This document shows positions 1 to 10,862 of a DNA stretch of 64,000 nt, piece by piece (within the stretch, counting starts at the first letter, position 1; each line of letters begins with the position of its first letter). The translations under genes were made by a program, and so were the position numbers. Origin of the DNA: Rhizophagus clarus (lineage: Eukaryota; Glomeromycota; Glomeromycetes; Glomerales; Glomeraceae); NCBI GenBank assembly GCA_015698045.1, contig BLAL01000194.1:1-64000 (forward strand), read 5' to 3'. The notes under the pieces were generated by a model. The model had not been told where the DNA came from. It saw only the letters and a program-made list of their open reading frames with translations, and did no database searches.

Positions 1-245
1 AACCCTAACCCTAACCCACCCTAACCCTAACCCTAACCCTAACCTAACCCTAACCCTAACCTAACCTAACCCTAACCCTAACCCTAACCACCCTAACCCT
101 AACCCTAACCCTAACCCTAACCCTAACCCTAACCCCTAACCCTAACCCTAACCCTAACCCTAACCCTAACCCTAACCCTAACCCTAACCCTAACCCTAAC
201 CCTAACCCTAACCCCTAAACCCTAACCCTAACCCTAACCCTAACC

Positions 246-286
<41 letters not shown>

Positions 287-605
287 CCCTAACCCTAACC
301 CTAACCCTAACCCTAACCCTAACCCTAACCCTAACCCTAACCCTAACCCTAACCCTAACCCTAACCCTAACCCTAACCCTAACCCTAACCCTAACCCTAA
401 CCCTAACCCTAACCCTAACCCTAACCCTAACCCTAACCCTAACCCTAACCCTAACCCTAACCCTAACCCTAACCCTAACCCTAACCCTAACCCTAACCCT
501 AACCCTAACCTAACCCTAACCCTAACCCTAACCCTAACCCTAACCCTAACCCTAACCCTAACCCTAACCCTAACCCTAACCCTAACCCTAACCCTAACCC
601 TAACC

Positions 606-646
<41 letters not shown>

Positions 647-660
647 CCTTATCCTAACCC
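1..660. repeat. Telomere, CCCTAA array
   Basis: Near-perfect tandem CCCTAA with a few length variants (CCTAACC, CCCCTAA, CCCTAAA), concentrated near the outer end and after position 600. Read 5'->3' on the top strand this is the C-rich strand, so it is the left chromosome end, with TTAGGG on the other strand. Telomerase-maintained TTAGGG is the usual fungal and animal repeat. The array decays into single copies between 640 and 700. Confidence 0.98.
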
Positions 661-1180
661 TAAGTCCTAACCCTAAGTCACGTGGCTAACCCTAACCGGC
701 GCAGCCAATGAGATGTTTTTCCGCTCTCACGTGACTAACCCTAAGCCGATTAGCCAATCAGATGTTTTTCCGCAGGGTGTGACGATTTATCACAATCCTA
801 AGCGCGGGCCGATGTTTATCCGGTCGGGTAAAAGTTTACCCGGGGTCGCAACCCTAGCCGGACGTTTTGTACATTTTGGCGCAGTAATGTTAGGATGACG
901 TAAGCAGCCAGTCACGTGACCGAAAGGCCGTGGCTGGCTGGCTTGCGTTAGGTTACTCAGATCACGTGACGATCGACAACCCTAGTCCCAAAATTGACTT
1001 GTGTAATGATCGACGTTGACGCAAACACTGCGGCATGGCGCAGTAGTGACACAACCAGAACTGCGCAACTGCGCAGTCACGTGATGCCGGTTAAACTATT
1101 TACCGTTGTCCTACGGGAAGTCGGGTAAAAGTTTTTCCGCTAACCCTAAAGGTTTCGGCCGAGTTCCGGTTGATTAAATC
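661..1180. other. GC-rich subtelomeric block with five CACGTG sites
   Basis: This block is clearly richer in G+C than the rest of the window. It carries CACGTG at 679, 728, 913, 963 and 1078, each followed or preceded by GTGA/TCAC-type bases and often next to single telomere hexamers. A 49-base unit is directly duplicated (about 678-726 and 727-775), each copy running from TCACGTG to GATGTTTTTCCGC. GCGCAG recurs at about 699, 879, 1038 and 1071. No convincing ORF is present: the 61-codon frame at 713-898 starts inside the repeat. CACGTG is the E-box bound by bHLH factors such as Cbf1; a regulatory or telomere-transcript role is inference only. Confidence 0.6.
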
Positions 1181-1710
1181 CTTTTTAATTTTGTATTATT
1201 AATTTGTTATAAATTAGTGAAACCGCATGGTTTACGCCAAAAATTCTTGGCGTTTATACAAAATGTTAGGTATTTTGTAATGTTTATTTGATTAATTTCG
1301 GATGAACTTCCAAATAAAGTTAATAGTTCCTATTATAGCATAATTGCTGGCGGGTTTCCCCTTGACTTTTCTTTAGAGAATTTCTTGGCGTTTCACGTTT
1401 CATATTCACTGCTCAGGAGTTTAATTAAGTTTAGCACATGTTTTCATTTTAGAATGAAAAATGTGTCGCCATAATAAGAATATCATTTTTCTTGGCGTTT
1501 GGTGTGGAACTACATGTACGTTCCTGGGTTTTTATTGGTATAGATTCAAAAATATAGTTTCAATAGGTGATGGAATAAGTATATAAGTGAGCCATTTGGC
1601 GACAAAACGACGTTAGATTTACCACTAAAGTTGATAAACGACGTCGTTAGTCAAATTTATCGGTATACTATATTACTCTATAAATAATTTAGAGCACCCA
1701 TACACCTCGA
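1181..1710. other. Subtelomeric unique DNA with three TTCTTGGCGTTT motifs
   Basis: AT-rich non-coding DNA between the two telomere-like tracts. The 12-mer TTCTTGGCGTTT occurs three times in the same orientation (1244, 1382, 1489). No ORF or RNA gene was recognised. Confidence 0.5.
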
Positions 1711-2240
1711 ACCCTAAGATAACCCTAACCCTAACCCTAACCCTAACCCTAACCCTAACCCTAACCCTAACCCTAACCCTAACCCTAACCCTAACCCTAA
1801 CCCTAACCCTAACCCTAACCCTAACCCTAACCCTGACCCTGACCCTAACCCTAACCCTAACCCTAACCCTAACCCTACCCCTAACCCTAACCCTAACCCT
1901 AACCCTACCCCTACCCCTACCCCTAACCCTACCCCTACCCCCTAATCCCTGACCCCTACCCCTACCCCTACCCCTACCCCCTAATCCCTGACCCCTACCC
2001 CCTAATCCCTGACCCCCTACCCCCTAATCCCTGACCCCCTACCCCCTAATCCCTGACCCCTACCCCCTAATCCCTGACCCCTACCCCCTAATCCCTGACC
2101 CCTACCCCCTAATCCCTGACCCCTACCCCCTAATCCCTGACCCCTACCCCCTAATCCCTGACCCATACCCCTAATCCCTGACCCCTGCCCCCTAATCCCT
2201 GACCCCTATCCCCTAATCCCTGACCCCTATCCCCTAATCC
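1711..2240. repeat. Interstitial telomere-like tract, progressively degenerate
   Basis: After about 1 kb of other DNA the CCCTAA repeat resumes (about 1719-1830). It then changes stepwise through CCCTGA and CCCTACC variants into a new 19-21 bp unit, CCCCTAATCCCTGACCCCTA, repeated about a dozen times to 2240. The internal gradient suggests an old telomere tract kept by recombination and re-amplified as a satellite. Confidence 0.93.
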
Positions 2241-2504
2241 CTTACCTTAAATTCAAAAATCTAATCATACTTTTTATCTAACAATACTACAAAACTAAAC
2301 AAAAAAAAAAATAATTAATTAACACTTTCTCCACCTTCTTTTACCTTAATTCTAAAATCAATTATACTTTTCATCTAAAAACAAAATCATAAATATAAAG
2401 ATATCCCATTAAAATAACTAATGCATACACTTTAGAAATAATTTCTCTAAATAATCTAAATATAATCATTTACACTTTAGCCATTTTAATACTTATAAAT
2501 TATA

Positions 2505-2641
2505 GTGCTTGTAGCGATTAATATCACAATTATTAACCAATGCTAGCAGATGATTGGTAAGGATTTGGCCACATAGTGGCCAAATCTGTCCAATTAGAAT
2601 GCAGCATTGGTTAATAATTGTATATTTATCAACGCAAGCAC
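2505..2641. repeat. 137-bp foldback element (MITE-like)
   Basis: Two arms of about 38 bases, beginning GTGCTTG and ending CAAGCAC, are reverse complements with few mismatches; both contain AATTATTAACCAATGCT. The centre holds a second small palindrome, TTTGGCCAC/GTGGCCAAA. It has no coding capacity. The structure fits a hairpin-type MITE; target duplication is not clear. Confidence 0.7.
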
Positions 2642-2865
2642 AATAATGATATTATCATGTGACATTATGATAATTCGTTAAACTATTAATAAACTCAAAT
2701 TAAGCTATAATAAACTAGTTTTTATCATCTTTTTTTTCTTTATCCAATTTTATTTCTCTCTATCTTCTAACATTTTTTACACTTTATCCATAAACAATTT
2801 CGTTATTGCAAAATCACTGCTTAATGATAATATTCTAAAAAATTTTATTATATTTTTTTAATAAT

Positions 2866-3081
2866 CAATTTAGCAAAATTAAACCTTTTCTAGATAATCG
2901 TAAAGTTATTAATTTAACAAACAGTAATATTGAAGCTACAAGAAAGCCATTGAGAGATTTGAATGAAATTCAAGAGAATAAAAGTCAAAATTTGGAAGAA
3001 TTGGTTTCGAAATTAACAGCTGATAAAGTTTTTATCAATTCTGTTGTTATTTTCAATAATGATCTTAATAGCCATAATTAA
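2866..3081 (+). pseudogene. Coding relic or orphan terminal exon, unknown protein
   Basis: One frame stays open for about 70 codons to TAA at 3079-3081 and has a composition unlike the flanks. It is rich in charged residues and predicted helical (for example RKPLRDLNEIQENKSQNLEE). It opens after a possible 3' splice site (TTTAG at 2869-2873) and is followed by AATAAA-like signals near 3112. No start codon or upstream exon was found. It is either the last exon of a subtelomeric gene or a fragment left by rearrangement. I do not recognise the family. Confidence 0.45.
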
Positions 3082-3875
3082 TAATTACAACACATGTATT
3101 GTATATAGCTTAAATAAAGTTTATTGTAATTATTAAATTTACGCATAAAAAATAATTAAATTACAAATCATCATCATCATACAGCGGAGCACGATAATAA
3201 TAAATATAATAAATATCTCATCAATTATTATGACAAGATTCCAATCATCCCATTCAAAAACTATATAAAAACACTACAAAAATAAACTAATAAATAATTA
3301 AAAAAAATCAGATATTCAAATTATCTAATTAGATTGGTAAATCACATAATTCTACCTTTATACCAAATAATTTATTATAGTATTAATGAATTTTTTATAA
3401 ATTTTACAAATTTTTTTTAATTAAAATATAAATTTACATAGTATTACTATAAAAAAAGATTATGTAAAATTAATAATAAACACATGCAAATCATTTGTAA
3501 ATTATATCAGTATTATTTAAAATCTGTCTCTATATTACTTAACTATCAAAAAAATATTATATTCATACTTAATATCTAAAATTAACCAGACTATTATTAC
3601 TAAATTATTATTCAATTATCAAAAAGGATGCTGTATTCGTACTCAATTATCTAAAATTAACAATATTATTATCACTAAATTATTACTTAATTATTAAAAA
3701 GAATGCTTTATTTATATAAAATTACTTTAAAATTTTATTAAATTATTACTAAATTGTCTCACTATTAAATAAAATTACTCAAAAATTCAGCCAAAATTTT
3801 CTAACATTTAAAAATAGAATTTTGCTTAAATAATACCAAATATTCATAATTTATCTTAATTTTTATAAATAAAAT
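3082..3875. other. AT-rich non-coding DNA
   Basis: Very AT-rich sequence with an imperfect direct repeat around 3530-3700 (ATTAC..AACTATCAAAAA-type units of about 80 bases). No gene, RNA or clear element ends were seen. Confidence 0.5.
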
Positions 3876-4059
3876 ACTCTCTGTTAGAAGTGCAATCTGA
3901 ATCTGATTAATCCAGATATCTGATGAACCATCTATCCAAAAGGCAAATTACAGATTGATCAGATTATCTATCAAATTGATCAGATGGCTCATTGAATATC
4001 TGATAAATCTAATGGATGGATTGATCAAATGACTCATCAGATATCTGAAGCATAATATT

Positions 4060-5075
4060 TTAAAAAGTTTGATGGCTTTCAAGCACATTTAGATTATAAA
4101 AATTAACTTTACTAAATCACATTAATATCACAAATTATGTGACTTATTAAATTTTTTATTGGTTATAGTTTTAAAAAATAAATTACATGATACATTATAA
4201 CTTTTTAATTCGATTATATATTTAACACCATAAAATTAATGCTATAATGATGAAAGAAAACAATGATCAAAGGAAACAATAATCAAAGGAAATAATAATC
4301 AAAGGAAACAATAATCAAAGGAAACAGATAAAAAGGAAAATGAAGAGGAACAAAGATGGAATGAAACAAAAATGAAAAAAATGAAAAAATTAAAGGAAAT
4401 GAAAGAAACAAATAAGTAGTAAAAAGAAACAAAAAAAAAAATAAATGGGAATAACAAGGAATAAGAGGAGATGAAAGGGAATAAAAGGGAATAAAAATAA
4501 AAATAACAAGAGAAAATAAAGAGGACAAAGGTAAGTAAAAAATAATGAAAGGGATTAAAAAATAATGAAAAGAAGTAAAAAATAACGAAAGGGAATAAAA
4601 AATAATAAAAGAAAGAAAAAAATAACAATAGGGATAAAAGAAAATAAAAAAAGAAATAAAGAGAAACAAAAATGAATAAAAAGAGATAAATAAAATGAAA
4701 AATAATGAAGAAAACAAAAGCCAAAATACCCACCTATAGAAAAAGAAAAAAATTGGTTAATTCATTTTAGAAATAAAAAAAAGCAAAACAATAAGTGAAA
4801 GAGATAAAAAAGCTTACCTTACCGTACTTGAATTTTTACTGAAATAATACACACTTAAAAAAGAGACAAAAGTTAGTAAAAAAGCAAAGAAAGAACAATA
4901 AAAAAATCAAGAAAAAAAAGAAATAACAGTGAGGCTTATCTTGAATCTCTGCCAAAATGGAAACTAAAAAAAAGAATAAGTAAATTAATGAAGGGCGAAA
5001 GAAATGAAAATAAAAGTAAAAAAAAGAAAGAAAAAAACTTACCTATTACCTACAGTAATCCTAACGCCAAAGACA
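4060..5075 (-). other. Minus-strand polypyrimidine tract with intron-like units
   Basis: On the minus strand 4240-4720 is almost pure pyrimidine (C/T). Upstream of it lie consensus splice signals: a 3' splice site before TTTCCATTTTGGCAGAG (about 4965), 5' sites GTAAGCTT (about 4815) and GTAAGTTTTTT (about 5040), and a branch-like TTACTAACTTTT (about 4880). Exon-like pieces are 24-40 bases. The long Phe/Ser/Leu-rich frames (4283-4733) are translation artefacts of the C/T tract. Transcription would run toward the element's left end. Confidence 0.55.
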
Positions 5076-5339
5076 CATTTCATATTTTTGATAAAAATGA
5101 AAAGTATAGTATGTTAGTATTAGTCATATAACTTAGTATCGATCTGATTTACTGATTAACAATCTTTTTTTTTAATCTTTTTTTTAACTTTTGTTTTAAT
5201 TGAATACCAAATATTTTTAATATTATGGTATGAACTATTTATTTTTTTAATAAAAGTTTTTCTTTTTTTTTCTTTAAAAATGAACGACAAGTAGTAAGAG
5301 GTTTTTATTATTGTTTTTTTTCATTGATTGCTTTTAGAA

Positions 5340-6130
5340 ATGTTTCTTTTCATTTTTTAGGATGCAGAAGTTAACTTTAAGGTAATTTGGTCAGAAAGGG
5401 TATTTTTTATTTATTTTTTATTTAATTGTTTTTAAAAACGTCTACTAATATTTCTTTTTCTATTTTTTAGAAGTCAGACTTGAACGAGCTAAATTTTTAG
5501 GTATTATGAGAAGTGAGTGGATTATTATTATTTTTCTTTTTATTAATTACCTTCAGAAACATTTACTATTGTTTCTTTTTTCATTTTTTAAAGCACTGTA
5601 CTTGAACAAGCTGAATTTCAAGATAATGGAAAATAGGTGGAGTTATTATTATTTTTTTTATTAATTGCTTTTAAGAATGTCTACTGATGTTTCTTTCTTC
5701 ATTTATTAAGGTACTTGAACTCTCTAGAGGCTAGGAAACAGCCTTTAGAAGGTACTTGAAGAAGTAGAAGTTGAGTTTTTTTATTTGAAACATTAGTAAA
5801 TATCACTAACATTCCAATTTTTTTCTCCTTTTGTAAGAACTCTTCAGAGATTTGGAAATGGTCCTTAAAAGGTATTTAAAGAAGAAGAGGAATTTTTTTT
5901 TAATTCAGAACTTAGCAAGTGTTACTAAACCTTTAGAAACTAGAAATAGTAGCCTTGAAAAGAAGTGGCATTTTTTTATTTGTGATATTATTAAGCATAC
6001 TAATGTTTTATTTTCTTTTATATAGAATGAATACTTGAAGAAAATGACCTGGAGCTCCAGAAGAGAAGCTGGTGTTTTTTTTATTTTTAAAACATCAACA
6101 ATATTCCTTTTCTTCAGGATATTTTTCTTA
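5340..6130 (+). other. Plus-strand array of intron-like units
   Basis: At least five tandem units of 110-123 bases. Each has a CTAAT/CTAAC-like branch site, a T-rich tract and TTTTTTAG, followed by an exon-like piece of 20-50 bases. Pieces at 5361-5381, 5471-5500 and about 5594-5622 have flanking intron sequence; the second and third are related in sequence (ACTTGAAC.AGCT.AATTT). 5' sites include GTAATT at 5382 and GTATTA at 5501. No long reading frame results from joining them. It points opposite to the 4060-5075 array. Confidence 0.5.
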
Positions 6131-6440
6131 GAAGTGGGTGGTAAAAAAAAATAAACAAAGGGAATAATACTTTTAAAAAGTAAAAAACAGAAACAAAATA
6201 AAAAGAATAAAAAAGTTTTTTTATTGTTTTAAAAAAATACAAAACTACCTATAAAATAAAAAATGTATACATGTTATAGTTTAAAAATTTAATTCGTAAT
6301 TCAAATAACAATCTGAGAAAATTATGAGAAAAAAATAAAAATGTTTTTTATGATTACATTGTGATCTAGTGATTGAATCTCAATAAAAGCTTTATGTCAT
6401 TTAGCTCTTCACATCTTCTATAAATTAAAAAAAAGATTAC

Positions 6441-6580
6441 TGAAATTGAACTAATAGAATGTGAGTTAATTGCAAACCCAATTTTTTTTTGGGACATGTC
6501 ACATTCTAATATTAGAATCTGATATGCTCTGAAAAAAATTGGTTTTGCAATTATCTCATGTTCTATTAGTCCAATTTTGA
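6441..6580. repeat. 140-bp near-perfect hairpin
   Basis: The whole segment is self-complementary. Arms of about 65 bases (outer ATTGAACTAATAGAAT, inner TTGCAAACCCAATTTTTTTT) meet at the palindrome ATTCTAATATTAGAAT near 6510. It is non-coding; the 84-codon minus frame across it is incidental. It is likely a MITE inserted in the arm of the surrounding inverted repeat. Confidence 0.7.
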
Positions 6581-7189
6581 TGATCTTTACACTGGTCAAA
6601 ATCAATTCTATCAGGTACATATTGGGGACTTATATATCAGCGGCTAATTGAATAAATATTGGGTATTTTTACATATTAGGTACCTGATTTATTACACTTC
6701 AAAATATGCCTAATTACCAAGACCCTGATATCTAAACTATTGGTCACCGATATGTTATTTAATATATATCGGGTACTTATACATATCGGGTACCTGATAT
6801 GTGATACAAATTTTAATACGTTAGATTTCATATTGTGTAATGTATTAAGAAATTTTTTAGTTTACTTTTTTTATAGATTTTTTTTTTTAGAAATTTTTAA
6901 TTCGTTTAATGTAGTTAAAAAATTTTATTGTTTTATTTGTTGAATGCATTATCAAGTTATAAAAATTTTATTGTTTTATTTGTTGAATACATTATCAAGT
7001 TATAAATTTTTTGTAAAGTGTTTAAAAGTATAATTATTATTGTTAATATTTTTTATTTTATTACGTATTTTATATTTTATTACAATAAATTAATAAAAAA
7101 GTTAGTCATTTATAATACAAGTTTAAGAAAAGTTTGCTCGAACTTTTCTTAATCGTGATCACATTAAGATCAAGAGGAATAAAGGAAAC

Positions 7190-7440
7190 TGCAACCTAAA
7201 ATAAAAAAAGAAAGAAACGTTAGTAACGTTTCTTTAATATTAAAAAGAAAATCCCCTGCTCTTTCTAACTTACAATCCTAAGTCTGGTTTGTCTAAGAAG
7301 TTCAGCAACCTAAAAAAAATAAAGAAAGAAACGTTAGTAACGTTTCTTTAATATTAAAAAAAAAATTCCCCCACTCCTTTCAACTTACATTCCAAGTCAG
7401 GGAGTCTGGCAACCTAAAAAAAAAAATAAAAAAAAAATTA
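7190..7440 (-). other. Minus-strand intron-like units with hairpinned branch site
   Basis: Two copies of a 114-base unit. Read on the minus strand, each has TTACTAACGTTTC (a perfect TACTAAC branch site), a T-rich tract, TTTTAG and an exon-like piece beginning GTTGC; the first intact piece ends at GTAAGTTAG near 7270. The branch site sits at the centre of a 25-base palindrome with 12-base arms AAAGAAACGTTA and TAACGTTTCTTT (7211-7235 and 7325-7349, both exact). Confidence 0.55.
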
Positions 7441-7499
7441 CAGTTTAGAAAACTGTAAAAATAGATTGATCATGATAATCAATGATCGTTGAATTAAAT

Positions 7500-8034
7500 T
7501 ACAATTTTTTTTAACCTTTTAACCTTCATTTTTCCCTTTCCTTTCATCTTTCTTCTCCTTTCACCTCTTCTGCTACTTCCTTTCGTTCCCTTCCTGGCTT
7601 TCTCCTTCTTTCGTCTCCTTTTCCTCCCTTCTTTTTTTATGTGGCCTTTCAGCTCTTTGACGATGGACTTCGGTAGTCAAAGTTAATATTGTATATATAT
7701 ATTTTTTTTTACTTAACGAACGATTTCTAACGTTCACTTTCACTTCTTTTTTTATAGGCGAACAACTTCGGTTCTTTGTATGACCTTTAGGTAAGTTGTT
7801 TTAATATTTTTTTTTCTTTTAAATTTATTTACTTAACGAACAATTTCTAACATTCATTTTCTCTTTTTTTAGGTATTTCTATTTGTTTCCAGACTTCAGA
7901 ACAATGACGGGTTGTTTTATTTAAGGAGGTTCTTGACACGTAATAGGTATAAATCTGACTTTTTTTAAAAATACTTATTTTTTTAATGAACTGTTTCTAA
8001 TAGTTTGTTTATTGTCTTTTTTTAGGCGGGTCTT
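7500..8034 (+). other. Plus-strand pyrimidine-rich intron-like array, part 1
   Basis: A C/T-rich leader (7520-7640) is followed by at least three units with branch-like TTTCTAAC or TTTCTAAT, a T-rich tract and TTTTTAG. Exon-like pieces start near 7758 (GCGAACAACTTCGG), 7872 (GTATTTCTATTTG) and 8025 (GCGGGTC), with 5' sites GTAAGTTG (about 7791) and GTATAAAT (about 7946). No extended reading frame was seen. Confidence 0.5.
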
Positions 8035-8040
8035 TCAGTT

Positions 8041-8434
8041 CACTTTAATACAATTCATGTGATCTAAGAAAAGTTCGCTCAAACTTTTCTTAAAATAATA
8101 TAATATACAATTCATGTGATCCAAGAAAAGTTCGCTCAAACTTTTCTTAAAATAATATAACATACAATTCATGTGATCCAAGAAAAGTTCGCTCAAACTT
8201 TTCTTAAAATAATATAACATATAATTCATGTGATCCAAGAAAAGTTCGCTCAAACTTTTCTTAAATAATATAACATACAATTCATGTGATCCAAGAAAAG
8301 TTCGCTCAAACTTTTCTTAAAATAATATAACATACAATTCATGTGATTCAAGAAAAGTTCGCTTAAACTTTTCTTAAAATAATATTACATACAATTCATG
8401 TGATCCAAGAAAAGTTTACTCGAACTTTTCTTAA
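8041..8434. repeat. 57-bp tandem repeat, seven copies, each with a hairpin
   Basis: Copies start the stem AAGAAAAGTT at 8066, 8123, 8180, 8237, 8293, 8350 and 8407 (steps of 57, once 56). Each holds a 10-base stem AAGAAAAGTT/AACTTTTCTT around a 6-base CGCTCA-type loop, linked by ATACAATTCATGTGATCC. A related single copy lies at about 7126-7152. The 81-codon minus frame here is an artefact of a period divisible by three. Confidence 0.92.
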
Positions 8435-8800
8435 TAACTGGATTTTTGAAATTTAAATAGTGAGTTCCGCAAAAGTTGTGTTGCAAAACTTAATATATTT
8501 TTTTAAACATTTCTAATTAAAAATATATTATAGGTTTCAAGCGAACATGACAATGAAAATGGTAAGTTTCACTTATTGTGAAACTGATTATTTTTACTTT
8601 TAGTTAATTAGAAATGTTTCTAACGTTTCTCTATTTTTTCTTTTTTAGCAGTTTGTTCTTTAAGATTTTTGGATATATGGATTTATGGTGTGTTTTTTAT
8701 TGATTTTAATTTTTTATTTTCACGAATTGTTAATTTATGAATTCGTTTTTTATTTTTTTTTTAGGTTGCCTTTTGACTCTCATATGATGCGAATTTAGGA
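8435..8800 (+). other. Plus-strand intron-like array, part 2
   Basis: Continues the outward plus-strand pattern beyond the 57-bp repeat: an exon-like piece ends ...GAAAATG before GTAAGTTTCAC (about 8561). The intron carries GTTTCTAACGTTTC and ends CTTTTTTAG at about 8648; another TTTTTTTAG lies at about 8763. The branch region again lies in an inverted repeat (AGAAA...TTTCT). Confidence 0.45.
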
Positions 8801-9989
8801 TTTTTTTAGAATGCATGATTGTGTAGATGATGGTTGTGGATAAATGGCGGATAGATTAATGTGAATAATAACAAGTGATAATAATATATAGATAGATAGA
8901 TATTAGATTAAATTTTATATAATATTATAATATGTACATTGCTATAAATAAAAATGTTAATAAAACTACTATTATTCGGCCTATTTATCAATAATATTCA
9001 GGTAACTGATAGGTGACCGATAGGTAACCAATTTGTGGCTGTTAGTAGAACTTAGAAGTATGTTACATTATATTGCTTTATTAACAAATAATTGATCATA
9101 AAATGTTATAATATGAAAAATGATTCTGACTTTGCAAAATAAAAATTTGCAGCATAATTAGTATATGAAACCAAATAATTATCAAATAACCAATAAAATT
9201 TGATAATTTTGTTGATCATGTGATTGCATAAATTATTTATTTATCTCCGTATTTTTTTTTTTTTTACCAAAAAACTTTTTCTCTCTTTAAATATTTTATA
9301 AAGGTATTTTTTATTAAAATTTTTTTTTCTATTATCATGTTATTCTTAATACTCTTCTTATTAATATATTTTTCTAATGTATTTCTTCTTTTCACTAGTG
9401 TTCTAATTAATAACATTCTACTATTGATTTTTTTTACTTGCCCGTGTAAACAAATAGAAAATATATTGTTTATCTAAAAATAAATACAAAGGTATGGAGT
9501 TTTTTTTCCCATCATATTATTCTTATCACTCTTATTAATATATTTTTCTAATGTGTTTCTTTTACTAACATTTCTACTAACAATATTCTATTATTAAACA
9601 TTTTATTTCTTTTCTTTTACTAATACTTCTACTAATACTTCTACTAATATTAACACTAACATTAATACTTATATTTTATATCTTTTTATTGACATTTCTT
9701 TTCTACTTTTACTAACCTTTATACTAATATTAATATTAATACTATAATGTAAAAAAAAATTTTATTGACGTTCCTTTTCTTTTGCTAATACTTAGTGAAT
9801 TTTTTTTTATAATATTTTTTGTATAATTTTTTTATTATTAATTAAAATAAATAAAACTTTCATATAATTAAATGAATTAAATTACTTTAAATTACATGTA
9901 TTTAAATTATAAATTTATTAATATTAATATTATAATTGTTATCTGATATGTACGAAAATTATGTCTGATATGTGCCTATTATTAATATT

Positions 9990-10400
9990 CAGGTTTGATT
10001 AGTAAATTATAAATATCTGATATATTTCAGTTATATATGGGATACATATCAGGTATATATAGGATACTTATTAGTGGTATCTGAAATATTTATTATAGTA
10101 ATATCGGGTACCCAATAAATCTATGATATATGACTGATATATGACCGATATCTAACTACCCGATATGTATGAAATATATGACTGATATCTAACTACCCGA
10201 TATGTATGAGATATGTATGAGATGTGTATACTATGTATCACCGTTTTTCTGCATCTGACGGGTACATATCAGGTACCTGATATGTGTGAGATTATTAAAT
10301 ATCATACACATATCTCACATATATCTCACATATATCTTACACATATCAGATACCTGATATGTACTCGATAGTATCGATTTTGACCAGTATTATTTTATTT
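9990..10400. repeat. Palindromic subterminal repeats (ATCAGGTACCTGATAT)
   Basis: Repeated ACATATCAGGTA, TACCTGATATGT and CATATCTCAC units form short palindromes here, with matching copies on the left side at about 6615-6805. Their position just inside both arms of the 6230-10560 block is typical of transposase-binding subterminal repeats, but that role is inference. Confidence 0.55.
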
Positions 10401-10862
10401 TATAAAGGGCGTGAGGTTATACAATAAAAAAAAGTTTATTGACATTAAATCACTGGATCACGACATAATCACAAAAAATGTTTTTATTATTTTTCCTTGA
10501 TTTTCTCTGATTGTTATACAAATTACGAATTAATATATAAAGTATCCTATAAATTATCTAGCTGAAACATGATTTTTTTTATTAAGAAAAATTAAGGTCA
10601 TTTAGTCAATCTGACAGATATCTGATCAATCTGATTAATCTGATCAATCCAGTCAATCTGGTTAATTTAACAGATATCTGATCAATCCAGTCAATCTGAT
10701 GGATATCTGATCAATCTGATTAATCTGGTCAATTTGATCAATCTGATAGCTCATCTGCAGATATCTGATAATCTATTTTTTTTAATCTAGATAGATCTAA
10801 TTTTTGGTTATCTGGCTTACAGATTGATCAGATTTATTCAAATTGCATCTCTACTCTCTGTT

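Larger units (their letters stand above)
6230..10560. mobile_element. Inner inverted-repeat block, 4.3 kb, inside the 7-kb element
   Basis: About 140 bases at 6239-6380 match the reverse complement of about 10430-10560 at roughly three bases in four (for example ATTCGTAATT, AACAATC.GAGAAAAT, GTGATC.AGTGATT). A second match joins ACTGGTCAAAATC near 6592 to its complement near 10375. Both flanks carry palindromic ATCAGGTACCTGATA repeats. It may be a separate element that inserted into the 7-kb element, or its own extended arms. No target duplication was found and boundaries are approximate. Confidence 0.55.
3886..10852. mobile_element. 7-kb TIR element with 10-bp target duplication (Mutator-like by TSD length)
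   Basis: The ends are inverted: left AGAAGTGCAATCTGAAT, right (reverse complement) AGAGATGCAATTTGAAT. Both ends carry clusters of AGATATCTGATCAATCTGAT-type subterminal repeats (left 3905-4045, right 10605-10830). The flanks repeat ACTCTCTGTT exactly (3876-3885 and 10853-10862), a 10-bp target duplication. Target duplications of 9-11 bp are typical of Mutator-like elements. I found no transposase. The cargo is two divergent intron-like arrays (minus 4060-5075, plus 5340-6130) and a second inverted-repeat block (about 6230-10560), so it is likely a non-autonomous composite. Confidence 0.75.

Noticed and set aside
713..898. 61-codon frame in the subtelomeric block
   Set aside because: It begins within the 49-base duplication, has no supporting features, and the repeat structure explains the sequence better.
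4283..4733. Two overlapping 144-codon minus-strand frames
   Set aside because: Low-complexity pyrimidine tract of the 7-kb element, not a gene.
8035..8280. 81-codon minus-strand frame with 19-residue periodicity
   Set aside because: A by-product of the 57-bp tandem repeat, whose period is divisible by three.
8041..8434. Possible CRISPR-like array
   Set aside because: Repeat and spacer are both conserved between units; this is an ordinary tandem repeat in a eukaryotic genome.
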